Below are positions 54,539 to 63,869 of a DNA stretch of 64,000 bases, in pieces; positions within the stretch are counted from its first letter, which is position 1, and each line of letters starts with the position of its first letter. Origin of the DNA: Shewanella jiangmenensis (lineage in GTDB: Bacteria; Pseudomonadota; Gammaproteobacteria; Enterobacterales; Shewanellaceae); contig NZ_JAHEPS010000001.1 of the NCBI RefSeq assembly GCF_018596335.1, positions 992,001 through 1,056,000 of the forward strand, given 5' to 3'. The notes under the pieces were generated by a model. It was not told the DNA's origin and did no database searches. It saw only the letters and a list, made by a program, of their open reading frames with translations. Position numbers and translations under genes: made by a program.

Positions 54539-56443
54539 ATGATCACCCTGTCCCAGGCCCAGCTTATCCGCGGCAGCAAAGTGCTGCTGGATGAGGCCAC
54601 CCTCACCATTTACCCCGGCCACAAGATTGGCCTGGTCGGCGCCAACGGTACCGGCAAGTCGTCATTGCTGGCGCTTATCATGGGTAAACTCAGCCTCGAC
54701 AAGGGCGACATTCAGGTGCCGCGCGAGTGGCGTATTGCCTCGGTAGCCCAGGAAACCCCGGCGCTGGATGTCTCGGCGCTGGAATATGTGCTCGATGGCG
54801 ACAAAGAGTATCGCGAGCTCGAAACCGCACTCAGGGCCGCCGAAGAAAGCAACGACGGCCACGCCATTGCCGAGCTGCACGGCAAGCTCGATGCCATTGG
54901 CGGCTACAGCATCCGCGCCCGCGCAGGAGCCCTGCTGGCAGGACTTGGTTTCAGCGAAGACAAGCAATCCTCGAGCGTCAAAAGCTTCTCCGGTGGCTGG
55001 CGGATGCGTTTAAACCTGGCCCAGGCGCTGCTGTGCCGCAGCGAACTCTTGCTGCTTGACGAACCGACCAACCACCTGGATCTCGACACCACCTTTTGGC
55101 TCGAAGACTGGATTAAAGCCTATCCCGGCACCCTGGTGCTTATCAGCCACGACCGCGACTTTATCGACGCCATCGTCGATGAAATCGTCCATGTCGAAAA
55201 CCAAAAGCTCAATTTTTACAAGGGCAACTACTCCACGTTTGAGCGCACCCGCGCCGAGCGCATGGCCCAGCAGCAGGTGGCGTTCGACCGCCAGCAGCGC
55301 GAACGCGCCCACATGCAATCCTTCGTCGACCGCTTCCGTTATAAGGCCAGTAAAGCCAAGCAGGCCCAAAGCCGCTTAAAGGCGCTGGAAAAAATGACTG
55401 AGCTATTGCCCGCCAAGGCCGACAGCCAGTTTTATATGGAATTCCGCGAGCCGGCGAGCCTGCCAAACCCCTTGATAGCGATGGAAAACGTGTCTGTTGG
55501 CTATGCCGACAAACCCATCCTTGGCAAGGTGCACCTTAACCTGGTGCCTGGCGCCCGCATCGGTTTGCTTGGCCGCAACGGCGCCGGTAAATCAACCCTG
55601 ATTAAGCTGCTCGCCAGCGAGCTTAAGCCGATGACCGGCCGTTATGAACCCAACCCCGGCCTCAATATCGGCTACTTCGCCCAGCATCAGCTCGAGTACC
55701 TGCACATGGACGACAGCCCGCTGATGCACCTGCAACGTCTGGCTCCAACTCATCGCGAGCAGGAGCTGCGCGACTTTCTCGGCGGCTTTGGCTTTGTCGG
55801 CGATATGGCACTGTCGCCGGTGGCGCCCTTCTCCGGCGGCGAGAAAGCCCGGCTGGTGCTGGCTCTGTTGGTATGGCAGCGCCCCAACTTGCTGCTGCTT
55901 GACGAACCCACCAACCACCTGGACCTTGAGATGCGCCACGCCCTGACGCTGGCACTGCAGTCGTTTGAAGGCGCCATGGTGATAGTGTCCCACGACCGGC
56001 ATTTGTTAAGGCTGACCTGTAACGATTATTATCTGGTCGATGGCGGCGAAGTGCGCACCTTTGATGGCGATCTGGACGATTACCATCAGTGGCTGCTGGA
56101 AGCCGCCAAAGCGGCAGCAGCCCGCAGCAGCGATGATGGCAGCGGCGCATCCGTCGATAAAAAGCAGCAAAAACGGCTGCAGGCGGAACTCAGGCAAAAG
56201 CTGTCACCGCTGAAAAAGCAGCAGGAAAAGCTTGAAAAACAACAGCAAAAGCTCGCCACCCGTCTGGCTGAGCTGGAAGAGCGCCTCGCCGACACCAGCC
56301 TGTACGATGCCGCCAACAAGGCGGAGCTGACGCAGATCCTCGCTGAGCGCACCAGCCTTGGTGCCGAGCAGGACGACAGTGAAATGGCCTGGCTTGAGCT
56401 TCAGGAACAAATCGATGCCATCGAACTTGAGGCCAACGCCTGA
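54539..56443 (+). CDS. yheS: ABC-F family ATPase YheS
   Basis: A 634-residue soluble ABC-F ATPase with two ABC cassettes and no membrane part. Walker A: GANGTGKSS and GRNGAGKST. Signatures FSGGWRMRLNLAQALLCRSELLLLDEPTNHLD and FSGGEKARLVLALLVWQRPNLLLLDEPTNHLD. An inter-domain linker (RAERMAQQQVAFDRQQRERAHMQSFV) and a Lys/Gln-rich C-terminal coiled coil (about 545-634) follow. ABC-F proteins act on ribosomes. The ATG at 54539 is the family start; it is divergent from yheV. Confidence 0.96.
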   Translation: MITLSQAQLIRGSKVLLDEATLTIYPGHKIGLVGANGTGKSSLLALIMGKLSLDKGDIQVPREWRIASVAQETPALDVSALEYVLDGDKEYRELETALRAAEESNDGHAIAELHGKLDAIGGYSIRARAGALLAGLGFSEDKQSSSVKSFSGGWRMRLNLAQALLCRSELLLLDEPTNHLDLDTTFWLEDWIKAYPGTLVLISHDRDFIDAIVDEIVHVENQKLNFYKGNYSTFERTRAERMAQQQVAFDRQQRERAHMQSFVDRFRYKASKAKQAQSRLKALEKMTELLPAKADSQFYMEFREPASLPNPLIAMENVSVGYADKPILGKVHLNLVPGARIGLLGRNGAGKSTLIKLLASELKPMTGRYEPNPGLNIGYFAQHQLEYLHMDDSPLMHLQRLAPTHREQELRDFLGGFGFVGDMALSPVAPFSGGEKARLVLALLVWQRPNLLLLDEPTNHLDLEMRHALTLALQSFEGAMVIVSHDRHLLRLTCNDYYLVDGGEVRTFDGDLDDYHQWLLEAAKAAAARSSDDGSGASVDKKQQKRLQAELRQKLSPLKKQQEKLEKQQQKLATRLAELEERLADTSLYDAANKAELTQILAERTSLGAEQDDSEMAWLELQEQIDAIELEANA

Positions 56444-56471
56444 GGGCACTTGAGAGCAGAAGGAGCTTGGA

Positions 56472-56906
56472 GTGAGCAGCGACAACTTTAGCCAGGAACT
56501 GTGGCAGGCCTGTGAGGCCCATTATCAGACCCACGAGGCACTGTGCCTCAAGCTGCAGGATGACTGCCAGATAAACGTCAATCTGCTCCTGCTCGCGGCC
56601 GAGCTCGACAAACGCGCTATTAGCCTGAACCTGAGCCAATGGCAGCAGCTTATCGTGGAAGTGAGCAGTTGGGATGAGCGCTTGATTGGCCCGTACCGGC
56701 GGCTGCGCCAGCTTGCCAAAGCAAGTCTGAGCCCGGAGGAGTACCGCCAGATGCTGGACGTGGAGCTGATGATGGAGCGCAAGGTGCAAAAGATGCTGCT
56801 GACCCGCCTCAATCAATACAGCCCCGGCGCTGGCCGTGAAAATCTGCCGACTCTGCTTGCCGAGTTTGGTATTGATGTGGCATTGGTGGCGGCGCTCGCT
56901 GAGTAA
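56472..56906 (+). CDS. TIGR02444 (DUF2390) family protein
   Basis: A 144-residue helical cytoplasmic protein: FSQELWQACEAHYQTHEALCLKLQDDCQINVNLLLLAAELDKR matches TIGR02444 proteins, which lie next to yheS in many gammaproteobacteria. GTG start with AGGAG at good spacing, 28 bases after yheS. Function unknown. Confidence 0.88.
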   Translation: MSSDNFSQELWQACEAHYQTHEALCLKLQDDCQINVNLLLLAAELDKRAISLNLSQWQQLIVEVSSWDERLIGPYRRLRQLAKASLSPEEYRQMLDVELMMERKVQKMLLTRLNQYSPGAGRENLPTLLAEFGIDVALVAALAE

Positions 56907-56928
56907 CGGAGCTCACGCAGTCAAAAAC

Positions 56929-56952
56929 AAAAGGCGCCTTGGGCGCCTTTTT
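56929..56952. terminator. Bidirectional terminator after the TIGR02444 gene
   Basis: AAAAGGCGCC-TTG-GGCGCCTTTTT hairpin between convergent genes. Confidence 0.9.
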
Positions 56953-57024
56953 GCTTTTTGTATTTCGGGTTTTATCGCCAGGCGTTCTTTAGCGGCTCTG
57001 CTTCTGGGCTTCTGGCTCAGATTT

Positions 57025-58674
57025 TTACTCAGTTTTTGGCTCGGTTGCTGATTCAGATTTTGGCTCAGTTTTTGGCAACGAGGCCAATCGCGCCGCCAGT
57101 GCCGTGGCGTTACGTGCTGTGATGCCATAAATCGACAGCTGCGGGTTCGCCCCCAGACTGGTTGGGAAGATGGAGCCATCCATCACCGACAGATTCTCAA
57201 AGTAATGACTATTGCCAAAACTGTCGACCATGGCCTTGGTTTTATCCTCGCCCATGGGGCAGCCGCCCATCACATGGGCAGAGGCGACCACGGTTTTAAG
57301 CGGTGCCAGCGCCATGTTATCAATCGCCGCCTTGGCTTCATCCCACGAATTGAGATAGCCCATGCCATCACTAATCGGCAGCACCTTGCGGGCACCGGCG
57401 GCAAATTGCAGCTCGGCCATGCTGGCAAAGGCACGGCGCGCCGCCAGCCAAAAGCTTGCAGTAAGCGGATAATCGAGTGTAAAGCCCTTGCCATCGAGGG
57501 ACACAGTGCCGCCCGGGCTGTCGGGATGAAAGCCGTCACGCACCAGGGCTATCACCACCTGCAACTGGTTAAAGTTGGCCATCAGCTCAGCGTGGCTCTT
57601 GCCAAAGCCCAGGGTTTTGGAGGCAATCAGCACCGGGTGGATCGGCGGCACTTCAAGTTTGTAGCCAAGGGCACCGGCCGCGCCATCGCGCCAGACAAAC
57701 TCATCGGAATAAATGGATTGGGGCGCGCCGCTGTGGCCGTTGATGGCCTCATCAAACAAGGCGCCCGACAGCACGGTCGGGTGCAAAAAGGTGCGCTTAC
57801 CCAACAGCTGATGTGGGTCAGCCAGCATGGAGCGCAGCATCAGCACCGGCGTGTGAATGGCGCCGCCGCTGAGAATGTAGTGACGCCCCTTGAGCAGCAG
57901 CTCTTTTTCCGAGGTGCGCAGGGACTCATCCCGCGCCCGCACCCGAATGCCGCTGATGTTGTCGCCCTGATGCTCTATCTTCACCGCTTCGAAGCGGCTC
58001 AGCAGGGTGGCGCCCCTCTCCAGCGCGGCCGGAATTGTGGTCACCAGCATCGACTGCTTGGCATTGACCGGGCAGCCCATGCCGCAGTAGCCGGTGTTCC
58101 AGCAGCCAAGCACGTTGCGTTTGATAACGGTATAGTCCCAGCCCAGCTGCTCACAGCCCTTTTTCAGCATGGCGTTGTTGCGGTTGGGGTCGAAGCTCCA
58201 TTCGCTGATCTGCAGCCGCTTTTCCATCTGCTCAAACCAGGGCTCCAGCTCCTTTTCGGATAAGCCCTTTACATTAAAGGCGCTTTGCCAGTAATCGAGG
58301 GTATTGGGCGGGGTGCGGATTGAAGTGGTCCAGTTGACTGTGGTCGAGCCGCCCACGGCGCGGCCCTGAAAAATACCAATCGCCTTGTCGGCGGTCTTCA
58401 TGGAAGCGGCCTGCTGGTACAGATTGGGGTAGGCGGTGCGCTCTTCCAAATCAAAATCGCTGGAGGAGCGCAGCGGCCCCTTTTCCACCAGAATCACCGA
58501 CAGCCCGGCTGCGGTGAGGATTTCAGCAGCAACCCCGCCCCCAGCGCCGGTGCCAACGATAATCACATCGGCCTCAAGCTCGCGGGCATTGTCATCAGAC
58601 TTAAGCCAGGCAGCGCCATCCAGATGACGCCAGCCCGCCGCCATTCCTTCGCGCACCAAATCGACAATGGCCAT
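57025..58674 (-). CDS. GMC family oxidoreductase
   Basis: A 549-residue FAD alcohol or sugar dehydrogenase of the GMC family. ADP-binding GTGAGGGVAAE (41-51), GRAVGGSTTVNW, and the C-terminal VVASAHVMGGCPMG and VMDGSIFPTSLGANPQLSIYGITARNA. The C-terminus is a short Lys/Glu/Pro/Thr repeat (PKTEPKSESATEPKTE). With the small Tat-signal gene upstream it looks like a dehydrogenase with a partner subunit; substrate unknown. It interrupts the yheS-yheT neighbourhood known in enterics. Confidence 0.9.
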   Translation of the reverse strand: MAIVDLVREGMAAGWRHLDGAAWLKSDDNARELEADVIIVGTGAGGGVAAEILTAAGLSVILVEKGPLRSSSDFDLEERTAYPNLYQQAASMKTADKAIGIFQGRAVGGSTTVNWTTSIRTPPNTLDYWQSAFNVKGLSEKELEPWFEQMEKRLQISEWSFDPNRNNAMLKKGCEQLGWDYTVIKRNVLGCWNTGYCGMGCPVNAKQSMLVTTIPAALERGATLLSRFEAVKIEHQGDNISGIRVRARDESLRTSEKELLLKGRHYILSGGAIHTPVLMLRSMLADPHQLLGKRTFLHPTVLSGALFDEAINGHSGAPQSIYSDEFVWRDGAAGALGYKLEVPPIHPVLIASKTLGFGKSHAELMANFNQLQVVIALVRDGFHPDSPGGTVSLDGKGFTLDYPLTASFWLAARRAFASMAELQFAAGARKVLPISDGMGYLNSWDEAKAAIDNMALAPLKTVVASAHVMGGCPMGEDKTKAMVDSFGNSHYFENLSVMDGSIFPTSLGANPQLSIYGITARNATALAARLASLPKTEPKSESATEPKTE

Positions 58675-58683
58675 CTTTTCTCC

Positions 58684-59202
58684 CTAACGCTTGTCGGTGA
58701 TGCCGGGCAGCTCCGGCTTGGCATAATTAAGGCTCACCCAGTGCTCCGGACAGCTGTAATAGCTGGCAAGGATAAGCTCCCTAAGCCCCAGATACGCGAG
58801 CTGAAACAGCTCGATACTGCGCTCACGCCAGTCATTGAGCATAAACTCAAGCTCAGCGTGGCTTCGCAGCAACAGCGGCGTCATGCTGCCGGTGAGCAGC
58901 AGCAGCCCGAGCCGGTTTTCCAGCAAGTCCAGCAGGGTAAAAAGCTCCTCTCGCTGGCCCTGGGGCAGCACCTTGAGGGTAGCGCTGATGGCATTGAGGG
59001 TGCGGTTTATCGATAAATCCCGTGGCGATGCCATCTCGGGCAAGGCGCCATCGAGCAGCACTGGCAGCAGCACCTTGAGCAGCAGTCTGTGCTCTTCGTC
59101 ATTGGCTTCTTCTACTGCTAATTCAGGGCGATACAGGCTCACCCCCAGCGCCAGCGCGGCAGTGGTGCCCAGCGCTCCGAATAAAAATGTGCGTCTTTCC
59201 AT
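58684..59202 (-). CDS. Tat-signal small subunit partner of the GMC oxidoreductase
   Basis: A 172-residue protein with a twin-arginine signal (ERRTFLFGALGTTAALALGV) and a helical body, resembling gluconate 2-dehydrogenase subunit 3-like proteins. No haem or Fe-S motif is seen. It lies nine bases before the GMC gene, so it is probably its export partner (hitch-hiker). Assigned by context and general form. Confidence 0.72.
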   Translation of the reverse strand: MERRTFLFGALGTTAALALGVSLYRPELAVEEANDEEHRLLLKVLLPVLLDGALPEMASPRDLSINRTLNAISATLKVLPQGQREELFTLLDLLENRLGLLLLTGSMTPLLLRSHAELEFMLNDWRERSIELFQLAYLGLRELILASYYSCPEHWVSLNYAKPELPGITDKR

Positions 59203-59342
59203 CGGCTCCCCCTGCCGTCAGGCTGACTGACAACCGTGAATAATGCGTGATTGCTGGCAGAAAGGTTTTGCCGAAGTTCGCTCGCGGTTATAATCGATAA
59301 ACTTAAACATACGTTTTATTTCCCGGCAACTAAATCCTGAGT

Positions 59343-60398
59343 ATGACCATCCACTTCCGTGCGCCCTGGTGGGCCAAAAGCCCGCATCTGCAGACCATTT
59401 TGCCTGTGCTGACCAAGCAACCGGCGCCGCCACTACGGCGTGAGCGACTGGAGCTGGACGACGGCGATTTTCTGGATCTTGACTGGCTCGGCACGCCGCA
59501 GGATGGCACGCCGCTTGTACTGATTATCCATGGTCTTGAAGGCAGCTCCCGCTCCCACTATGCCAGCCGCCTGCTGCATCAGTGCAAGGCAAATGGCCTT
59601 GCGGCTGTGGTGCATCATCACCGCAGCTGCTCGGGGATAGCCAACCGACTGGCGCGATCTTACCACAGCGGCGATACCGCAGATATTGGCCACACCCTCG
59701 CGCTTATCCAACGCCGCTATCCCAAAAGCCCAATTTTGGCAGTAGGTTACAGCCTTGGCGGCAATGTGCTCAGCAAATATTTGGGTGAGCAGGGCCTTGA
59801 CGGGGCGCCAAGCCCGGTGAGCCGCGCTGTGGTGGTGTCAGCGCCGCTGCAGCTGTCGGCCTGTGCCAAGCGGCTGGAAAAAGGCTTCTCCCGCGTGTAC
59901 CAAAGTTACCTTATCCGCCAATTGCAGGCCAAACTCGCGTTTAAGGTGCAGGATGCCACCCTTGGCCCCTCGATGCCGGTAAAGCACAGCCAAATCAGTG
60001 CCCTGGGCACCTTTTACGATTTCGACGACAAGGTCACTGCGCCGCTGCACGGCTTTTCGGGCGTGCACGACTATTATCAGCGCGCCAGCGGCCTGCCCTA
60101 TTTAAAATCCATTCAGGTGCCAACTTTGGTGCTGCACGCCGCCGATGACCCCTTTATGACAGATGCGGTGATCCCGGCGCAGTGCGAGCTGTCTGCGGCG
60201 GTGGAATATGAACTGCACAGCCACGGCGGCCATGTGGGCTTTATCGAAGGCGGCAGCCCATGGAAACCGCGCTTTTATCTCGAGCGGCGGATTTTGGATT
60301 TCCTGCGCGCAAGTGATGCACAAGACGATGCACAAGACGATGCTCAGGACGATTCGCAAAGCTCTGCACAACAAACCAGCAACGGGAGCCGGGAATGA
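59343..60398 (+). CDS. yheT: YheT family alpha/beta hydrolase
   Basis: A 351-residue hydrolase of the YheT/EMB8 family: HLQTILPVL, IIHGLEGSSRSHY (oxyanion), nucleophile GYSLGGN (Ser137), HAADDPF (Asp) and SHGGHVGF (His). The last 25 residues are a DDAQ repeat (AQDDAQDDAQDDSQSS) from a 12-bp DNA repeat. Overlaps yheU by four bases. Substrate unknown. Confidence 0.93.
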   Translation: MTIHFRAPWWAKSPHLQTILPVLTKQPAPPLRRERLELDDGDFLDLDWLGTPQDGTPLVLIIHGLEGSSRSHYASRLLHQCKANGLAAVVHHHRSCSGIANRLARSYHSGDTADIGHTLALIQRRYPKSPILAVGYSLGGNVLSKYLGEQGLDGAPSPVSRAVVVSAPLQLSACAKRLEKGFSRVYQSYLIRQLQAKLAFKVQDATLGPSMPVKHSQISALGTFYDFDDKVTAPLHGFSGVHDYYQRASGLPYLKSIQVPTLVLHAADDPFMTDAVIPAQCELSAAVEYELHSHGGHVGFIEGGSPWKPRFYLERRILDFLRASDAQDDAQDDAQDDSQSSAQQTSNGSRE

Positions 60399-60652
60399 TA
60401 GTCCCTTTTGAAGCGCTGAAGCAGTTACCGCCTGATACCCTTAACAATCTTATCCGCGAATACCTGCTGACCCAGGTTGAAGACGGCAGCTTTGATGGCC
60501 TTGAAAGCAGCGGCATGGAGCAGGCGATTGCCCAATGCCGCGCCCTGCTCAAACGGGGCGAACTGGTGGTGGAGTATTCTGAAGATAACGACAGCATCGG
60601 CATACGTCACAAAAGCCAGCTTGCCCAGCATCAGGGCGCAGAATACGACTGA
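60395..60652 (+). CDS. yheU: YheU family protein (UPF0270)
   Basis: An 85-residue cytoplasmic protein: MIVPFEALKQLPPDTLNNLIREYLLTQVEDGSF is diagnostic for YheU. Overlap ATGA with yheT shows an operon. Function unknown. Confidence 0.94.
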   Translation: MIVPFEALKQLPPDTLNNLIREYLLTQVEDGSFDGLESSGMEQAIAQCRALLKRGELVVEYSEDNDSIGIRHKSQLAQHQGAEYD

Positions 60653-60736
60653 CAAGTCTTGACCGCTCGGGCGCCAACCCCGTATAACTGGAACGTTTCC
60701 CCGCCACGACAATCTTTTAACATCTCAGGAAGCGCC

Positions 60737-61630
60737 ATGTCTGCCAAGCATCCCATTATCGCTGTCACCGGTTCATCCGGCGCCGGGACCACGACGACAA
60801 CGACCGCCTTCAACCATATTTTCCGCCAGCTTGGCGTTAACGCCGCCTATGTCGAAGGCGACAGTTTTCACCGCTATACCCGCGCCGAAATGGAAGTGAT
60901 GATCCGTAAAGCCAAGGCGGAAAACCGAAATATCAGTTACTTCGGCCCCGAGGCCAACGACTTTGGCCGGCTGGAAAAATGCTTTGCCGATTACAGCGCC
61001 ACCGGCAGCGGCGAAACCCGTACTTATCTGCACACCTTTGATGAAGCCGTGCCCTTTAACCAGATGCCGGGCACCTTTACCCAGTGGCGTCAGTTGCCGG
61101 GCGATACCGACATGCTGTTTTACGAAGGGCTGCATGGCGGCGTGGTGACCGCCGAGCACGATGTGGCCAAGCACGTTGACCTGCTGATTGGCATGGTGCC
61201 CATCGTCAACCTGGAGTGGATCCAGAAAATCATCCGCGATACCTCCGAGCGCGGCCACAGCCGTGAAAAGGTGATGAACTCCATCGTCCGCTCCATGGAC
61301 GATTACATCAACCATATGACGCCGCAGTTCTCCCGCACCCATATCAACTTTCAGCGGGTGCCCACGGTCGACACCTCAAACCCGTTTTCGGCCAAGGCCA
61401 TTCCAACCTTGGATGAAAGCTTTGTGGTCATCCGCTTTCGCGGCATTAACAATGTGGATTTTCCTTACTACCTGTCGATGCTGCAGGGCAGCTTTATGTC
61501 GCGGGTCAACACCCTGGTGGTGCCGGGCGGCAAAATGTCGCTGGCGATGGAGCTGATTCTCACACCGCTTATTCGGGATCTGAAGCAAAAGCGCCAGGCC
61601 ATTCTCGATGGCGGCACGGCGCAGGATTAA
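60737..61630 (+). CDS. prkB: Phosphoribulokinase-like protein PrkB
   Basis: A 297-residue P-loop kinase of the PRK family (Walker A GSSGAGTTT, residues 12-20; YVEGDSFHRY; FYEGLHGGVV). The E. coli homologue lies near crp as here. Because this organism has no Calvin cycle gene visible here, the true substrate is uncertain. Start ATG 60737 has AGGA upstream; the frame's first 26 codons overlap the spacer. Confidence 0.93.
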   Translation: MSAKHPIIAVTGSSGAGTTTTTTAFNHIFRQLGVNAAYVEGDSFHRYTRAEMEVMIRKAKAENRNISYFGPEANDFGRLEKCFADYSATGSGETRTYLHTFDEAVPFNQMPGTFTQWRQLPGDTDMLFYEGLHGGVVTAEHDVAKHVDLLIGMVPIVNLEWIQKIIRDTSERGHSREKVMNSIVRSMDDYINHMTPQFSRTHINFQRVPTVDTSNPFSAKAIPTLDESFVVIRFRGINNVDFPYYLSMLQGSFMSRVNTLVVPGGKMSLAMELILTPLIRDLKQKRQAILDGGTAQD

Positions 61631-61725
61631 GGTAAATTTTTAAAGATTCACTGCAGTTTCAGCTTGCCTTAAGTCAAGGGCGATATGCTTTCACTCGTCG
61701 GGATTTCAGGCGAAATAACGAAAGT

Positions 61726-61785
61726 TGACATACTCTCGGGGGTGGATTCCCCCATCTTGATCTGTTCATTCCCTTGAGTATGTCA
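61726..61785. ncRNA. Nested hairpin, possible structured RNA element
   Basis: A perfect 10-bp outer stem TGACATACTC / GAGTATGTCA (61726-61735 and 61776-61785) encloses a GGGGG-TGGATT-CCCCC hairpin (61738-61753). It lies between prkB and the Sel1 gene. It matches no family I recognise; could be a prkB 3' UTR structure, a small RNA or a protein-binding DNA site. The type is tentative. Confidence 0.4.
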
Positions 61786-61945
61786 GCGCCCTCCCCAAAG
61801 CTTTACCGTAACACTTTCACAGTCTATTTTTTTCCAAGTTTCGACTTTGAAGCTGACAGCCAATCGCTGCCAGCTGTTTTTTTATTGCCGCTTTTTGATG
61901 AGCTTTTTTGGCGATGCCGATTTTGGAGCAGAACCTCGGGCATTA
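61786..61945. other. Gene-free spacer
   Basis: No gene is supported between the nested hairpin and the Sel1 terminator. The short plus-strand ORF starting at 61774 runs through the terminator and has no typical codon use. Confidence 0.5.
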
Positions 61946-61970
61946 AAAAGCCCGGACTGTGCCGGGCTTA
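61946..61970 (-). terminator. Terminator of the Sel1-repeat gene
   Basis: On the minus strand AAGCCCGGC / CCGGGCTTTTT hairpin, ten bases beyond the stop codon. Confidence 0.85.
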
Positions 61971-61979
61971 AGCGTTTGT

Positions 61980-62753
61980 TTACTGCAATGGGATCACTTC
62001 GCGGTAGGGTTTCCCCTGCTGATAGCGCTTGAGGCGCTGATAAAACTCATCGGCCTTGATGTCGGCCTGTTTGCTGTTTTCCAGCGCGGCAATGGCCCGC
62101 TCCTGTGAATCCACCGCTTTACTGAAATCACCAAGCTCAGCGTAGGCCGCCGCCAGGTTATCCAGATTGGTCGGGTCGTTGGCATTGCTTTCAAGCAGCT
62201 TAAGGGCGATACCGAGCGCCTTGTTGCCGTTACGATACCTGGCTTCCGGGCAGGTCGCTAAAATCCAGGCCGCATTGCCCATGGCCACATCGTCGCCGGC
62301 AAGCTGAAACTGCTCCACCGCCCGGCCACAGTTACGCTCAATACCATCGCCACCGGCGGCATAAATAAACCCGAGGCGGAAATTGGCCCAGCGCTCACCG
62401 CGAAGACTCATCTGCAGATACCAGCGCTCTGCTTCGGCAAGATTTCGGCTCACCAGCTGGCCTTCAAAACGCAGGTCCGCCAGGGTTTGCTGCGCCTTTG
62501 GGTGGCCCTGCTCAGCGGCTCTGTCTATCCATTTGAGCCCAAGCTCGGCATCCTGCTCAACATAGCGGCCGGAGACATGCATCAGCCCAAGCAGAAACTG
62601 GGCGTCGGCGTCGTCCTGTGCGGCACGCATCTCGATGTGCAGCAATTTGCCCGCCGCCTGATCGCTGGCAGGCTTTGGCAGCGAAAACGCCTGCGCAGCA
62701 CCCACATTTATCAGCAACACCAAGGCCGCCGTTACCCCTTGCCAGTACCTCAC
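61980..62753 (-). CDS. Secreted Sel1-like/TPR repeat protein
   Basis: A 257-residue periplasmic protein: signal peptide (VRYWQGVTAALVLLINVGAAQA) then Sel1-like repeats (about 45-150: DADAQFLLGLMHVSGRYVEQDAELGLKWIDRAAEQGHPKAQQTLADL) and a C-terminal TPR-like part. The start is GTG 62753 with GGGAG at seven bases; the frame upstream to 62993 is not coding-like. Likely protein-protein interactions; function unknown. Confidence 0.82.
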   Translation of the reverse strand: MRYWQGVTAALVLLINVGAAQAFSLPKPASDQAAGKLLHIEMRAAQDDADAQFLLGLMHVSGRYVEQDAELGLKWIDRAAEQGHPKAQQTLADLRFEGQLVSRNLAEAERWYLQMSLRGERWANFRLGFIYAAGGDGIERNCGRAVEQFQLAGDDVAMGNAAWILATCPEARYRNGNKALGIALKLLESNANDPTNLDNLAAAYAELGDFSKAVDSQERAIAALENSKQADIKADEFYQRLKRYQQGKPYREVIPLQ

Positions 62754-62923
62754 ACTCAGGCTCCCTCTTACACAATTCCCCTGAGTTAGCCAGAAAATGC
62801 CGCCGGTGTCGAGTATCAAAAGGTACCAAAGCGCCCGCTCGCGCATGGCTGCATAATTGGCAGGCACAAAGCGCGCTGGCGCGGTGAAAACTTGCGCTGC
62901 TCGGGATGGCGCAATCTCGCCTG
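62754..62923. other. Promoter-side spacer of the Sel1 gene
   Basis: No gene seen; contains the upstream part of the crp-Sel1 divergent region. Confidence 0.4.
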
Positions 62924-62939
62924 TGTGATGCAGCTTACA
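62924..62939. promoter_or_regulatory. Crp-binding site upstream of crp
   Basis: TGTGATGCAGCTTACA fits TGTGA-N6-TCACA with one mismatch. Position 205 bases before the crp start, between two divergent genes, suggests autoregulation. A TTGACA at 62977 could be a -35 box. Confidence 0.6.
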
Positions 62940-63144
62940 GACTTGCGCTTTAACAATCGCGCCCACACGGTATTGATTGACATACATCCGCAAAACACCA
63001 AAATAAATCCTTAATTTTGATGCTTAATTGCGTACATTCGGTTGTTCTGAATTTCGATCTGTATCATGGTTTGACCAGATACATTGACGTAGAATGCTTA
63101 ATTAGAACGACCTTACTTAGATTTTTCATGCGAGGAACACGGGC

Positions 63145-63780
63145 ATGGCACTGATTGGCAAACCTAAACCTGATCCGACTCTGGAATGGTTTTTATCACA
63201 CTGTCACATTCACAAGTATCCGGCCAAGAGCACCTTGATCCACGCCGGTGAAGATTCAGACACCCTGTACTACATAGTCAAAGGCTCAGTAGCCGTGCTG
63301 ATTAAAGATGAAGAAGGCAAGGAAATGATCCTGTCTTATCTTAATCAGGGCGACTTTATCGGTGAGCTTGGTCTATTTGAAGAGCAAGCCGAGCGTACCG
63401 CCTGGGTTCGCGCCAAGCAGGCCTGTGAAATCGCTGAAATTTCCTACAAGAAATTCAAGCAGCTCATTCAGGTAAACCCCGAGATCCTGATGAAGCTTGC
63501 AGCACAGATGTCGGTGCGTCTGCAAAGCACCAGCCAGAAGGTGGGCGACCTTGCCTTCCTCGACGTGGCTGGTCGCATCGCGCAAACCCTGCTGCACCTG
63601 GCACGCCAGCCAGACGCCATGACCCACCCCGACGGCATGCAAATCAAAATAACCCGTCAGGAAATCGGCCAGATCGTTGGCTGCTCGCGGGAAACTGTGG
63701 GCCGCATCCTGAAGATGCTCGAAGAGCAAAACCTCATTCAGGCACACGGCAAAACCATAGTGGTGTACGGCACCCGTTAA
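63145..63780 (+). CDS. crp: cAMP receptor protein Crp
   Basis: A 211-residue global regulator. cAMP pocket: [18 protein letters not shown] (73-90) with Glu74, Arg84 and Thr85, and T129/S130. Dimer helix 112-135. [23 protein letters not shown] (171-190) is like E. coli Crp. In Shewanella, Crp controls anaerobic respiration genes, such as nap. Its family length (about 210) is intact. GAGGAAC precedes the ATG. Confidence 0.98.
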   Translation: MALIGKPKPDPTLEWFLSHCHIHKYPAKSTLIHAGEDSDTLYYIVKGSVAVLIKDEEGKEMILSYLNQGDFIGELGLFEEQAERTAWVRAKQACEIAEISYKKFKQLIQVNPEILMKLAAQMSVRLQSTSQKVGDLAFLDVAGRIAQTLLHLARQPDAMTHPDGMQIKITRQEIGQIVGCSRETVGRILKMLEEQNLIQAHGKTIVVYGTR

Positions 63781-63823
63781 TTGTGCAGTTAACATTCAGC
63801 TTGTGTTAAGTCTGCTAAAGTAA

Positions 63824-63857
63824 AGTGGCTCGCGATCTATCCGAGCCACTTTTTCTT
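63824..63857 (+). terminator. Terminator of crp
   Basis: AGTGGCTCG / CGAGCCACT stem followed by TTTTTCTTT. It ends only 13 bases before the next start codon, so it could also act on a transcript entering the next gene. Confidence 0.88.
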
Positions 63858-63869
63858 TAAGGAGCATGT

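Noticed and set aside
61774-61971. ORF of 65 aa after the nested hairpin
   Set aside because: It runs through the Sel1 terminator and starts inside the hairpin arm, with no ribosome site.
61980-62993. Longer start for the Sel1 protein at 62993
   Set aside because: The extra 80 residues precede a clear signal peptide, and the GTG at 62753 has a good ribosome site.
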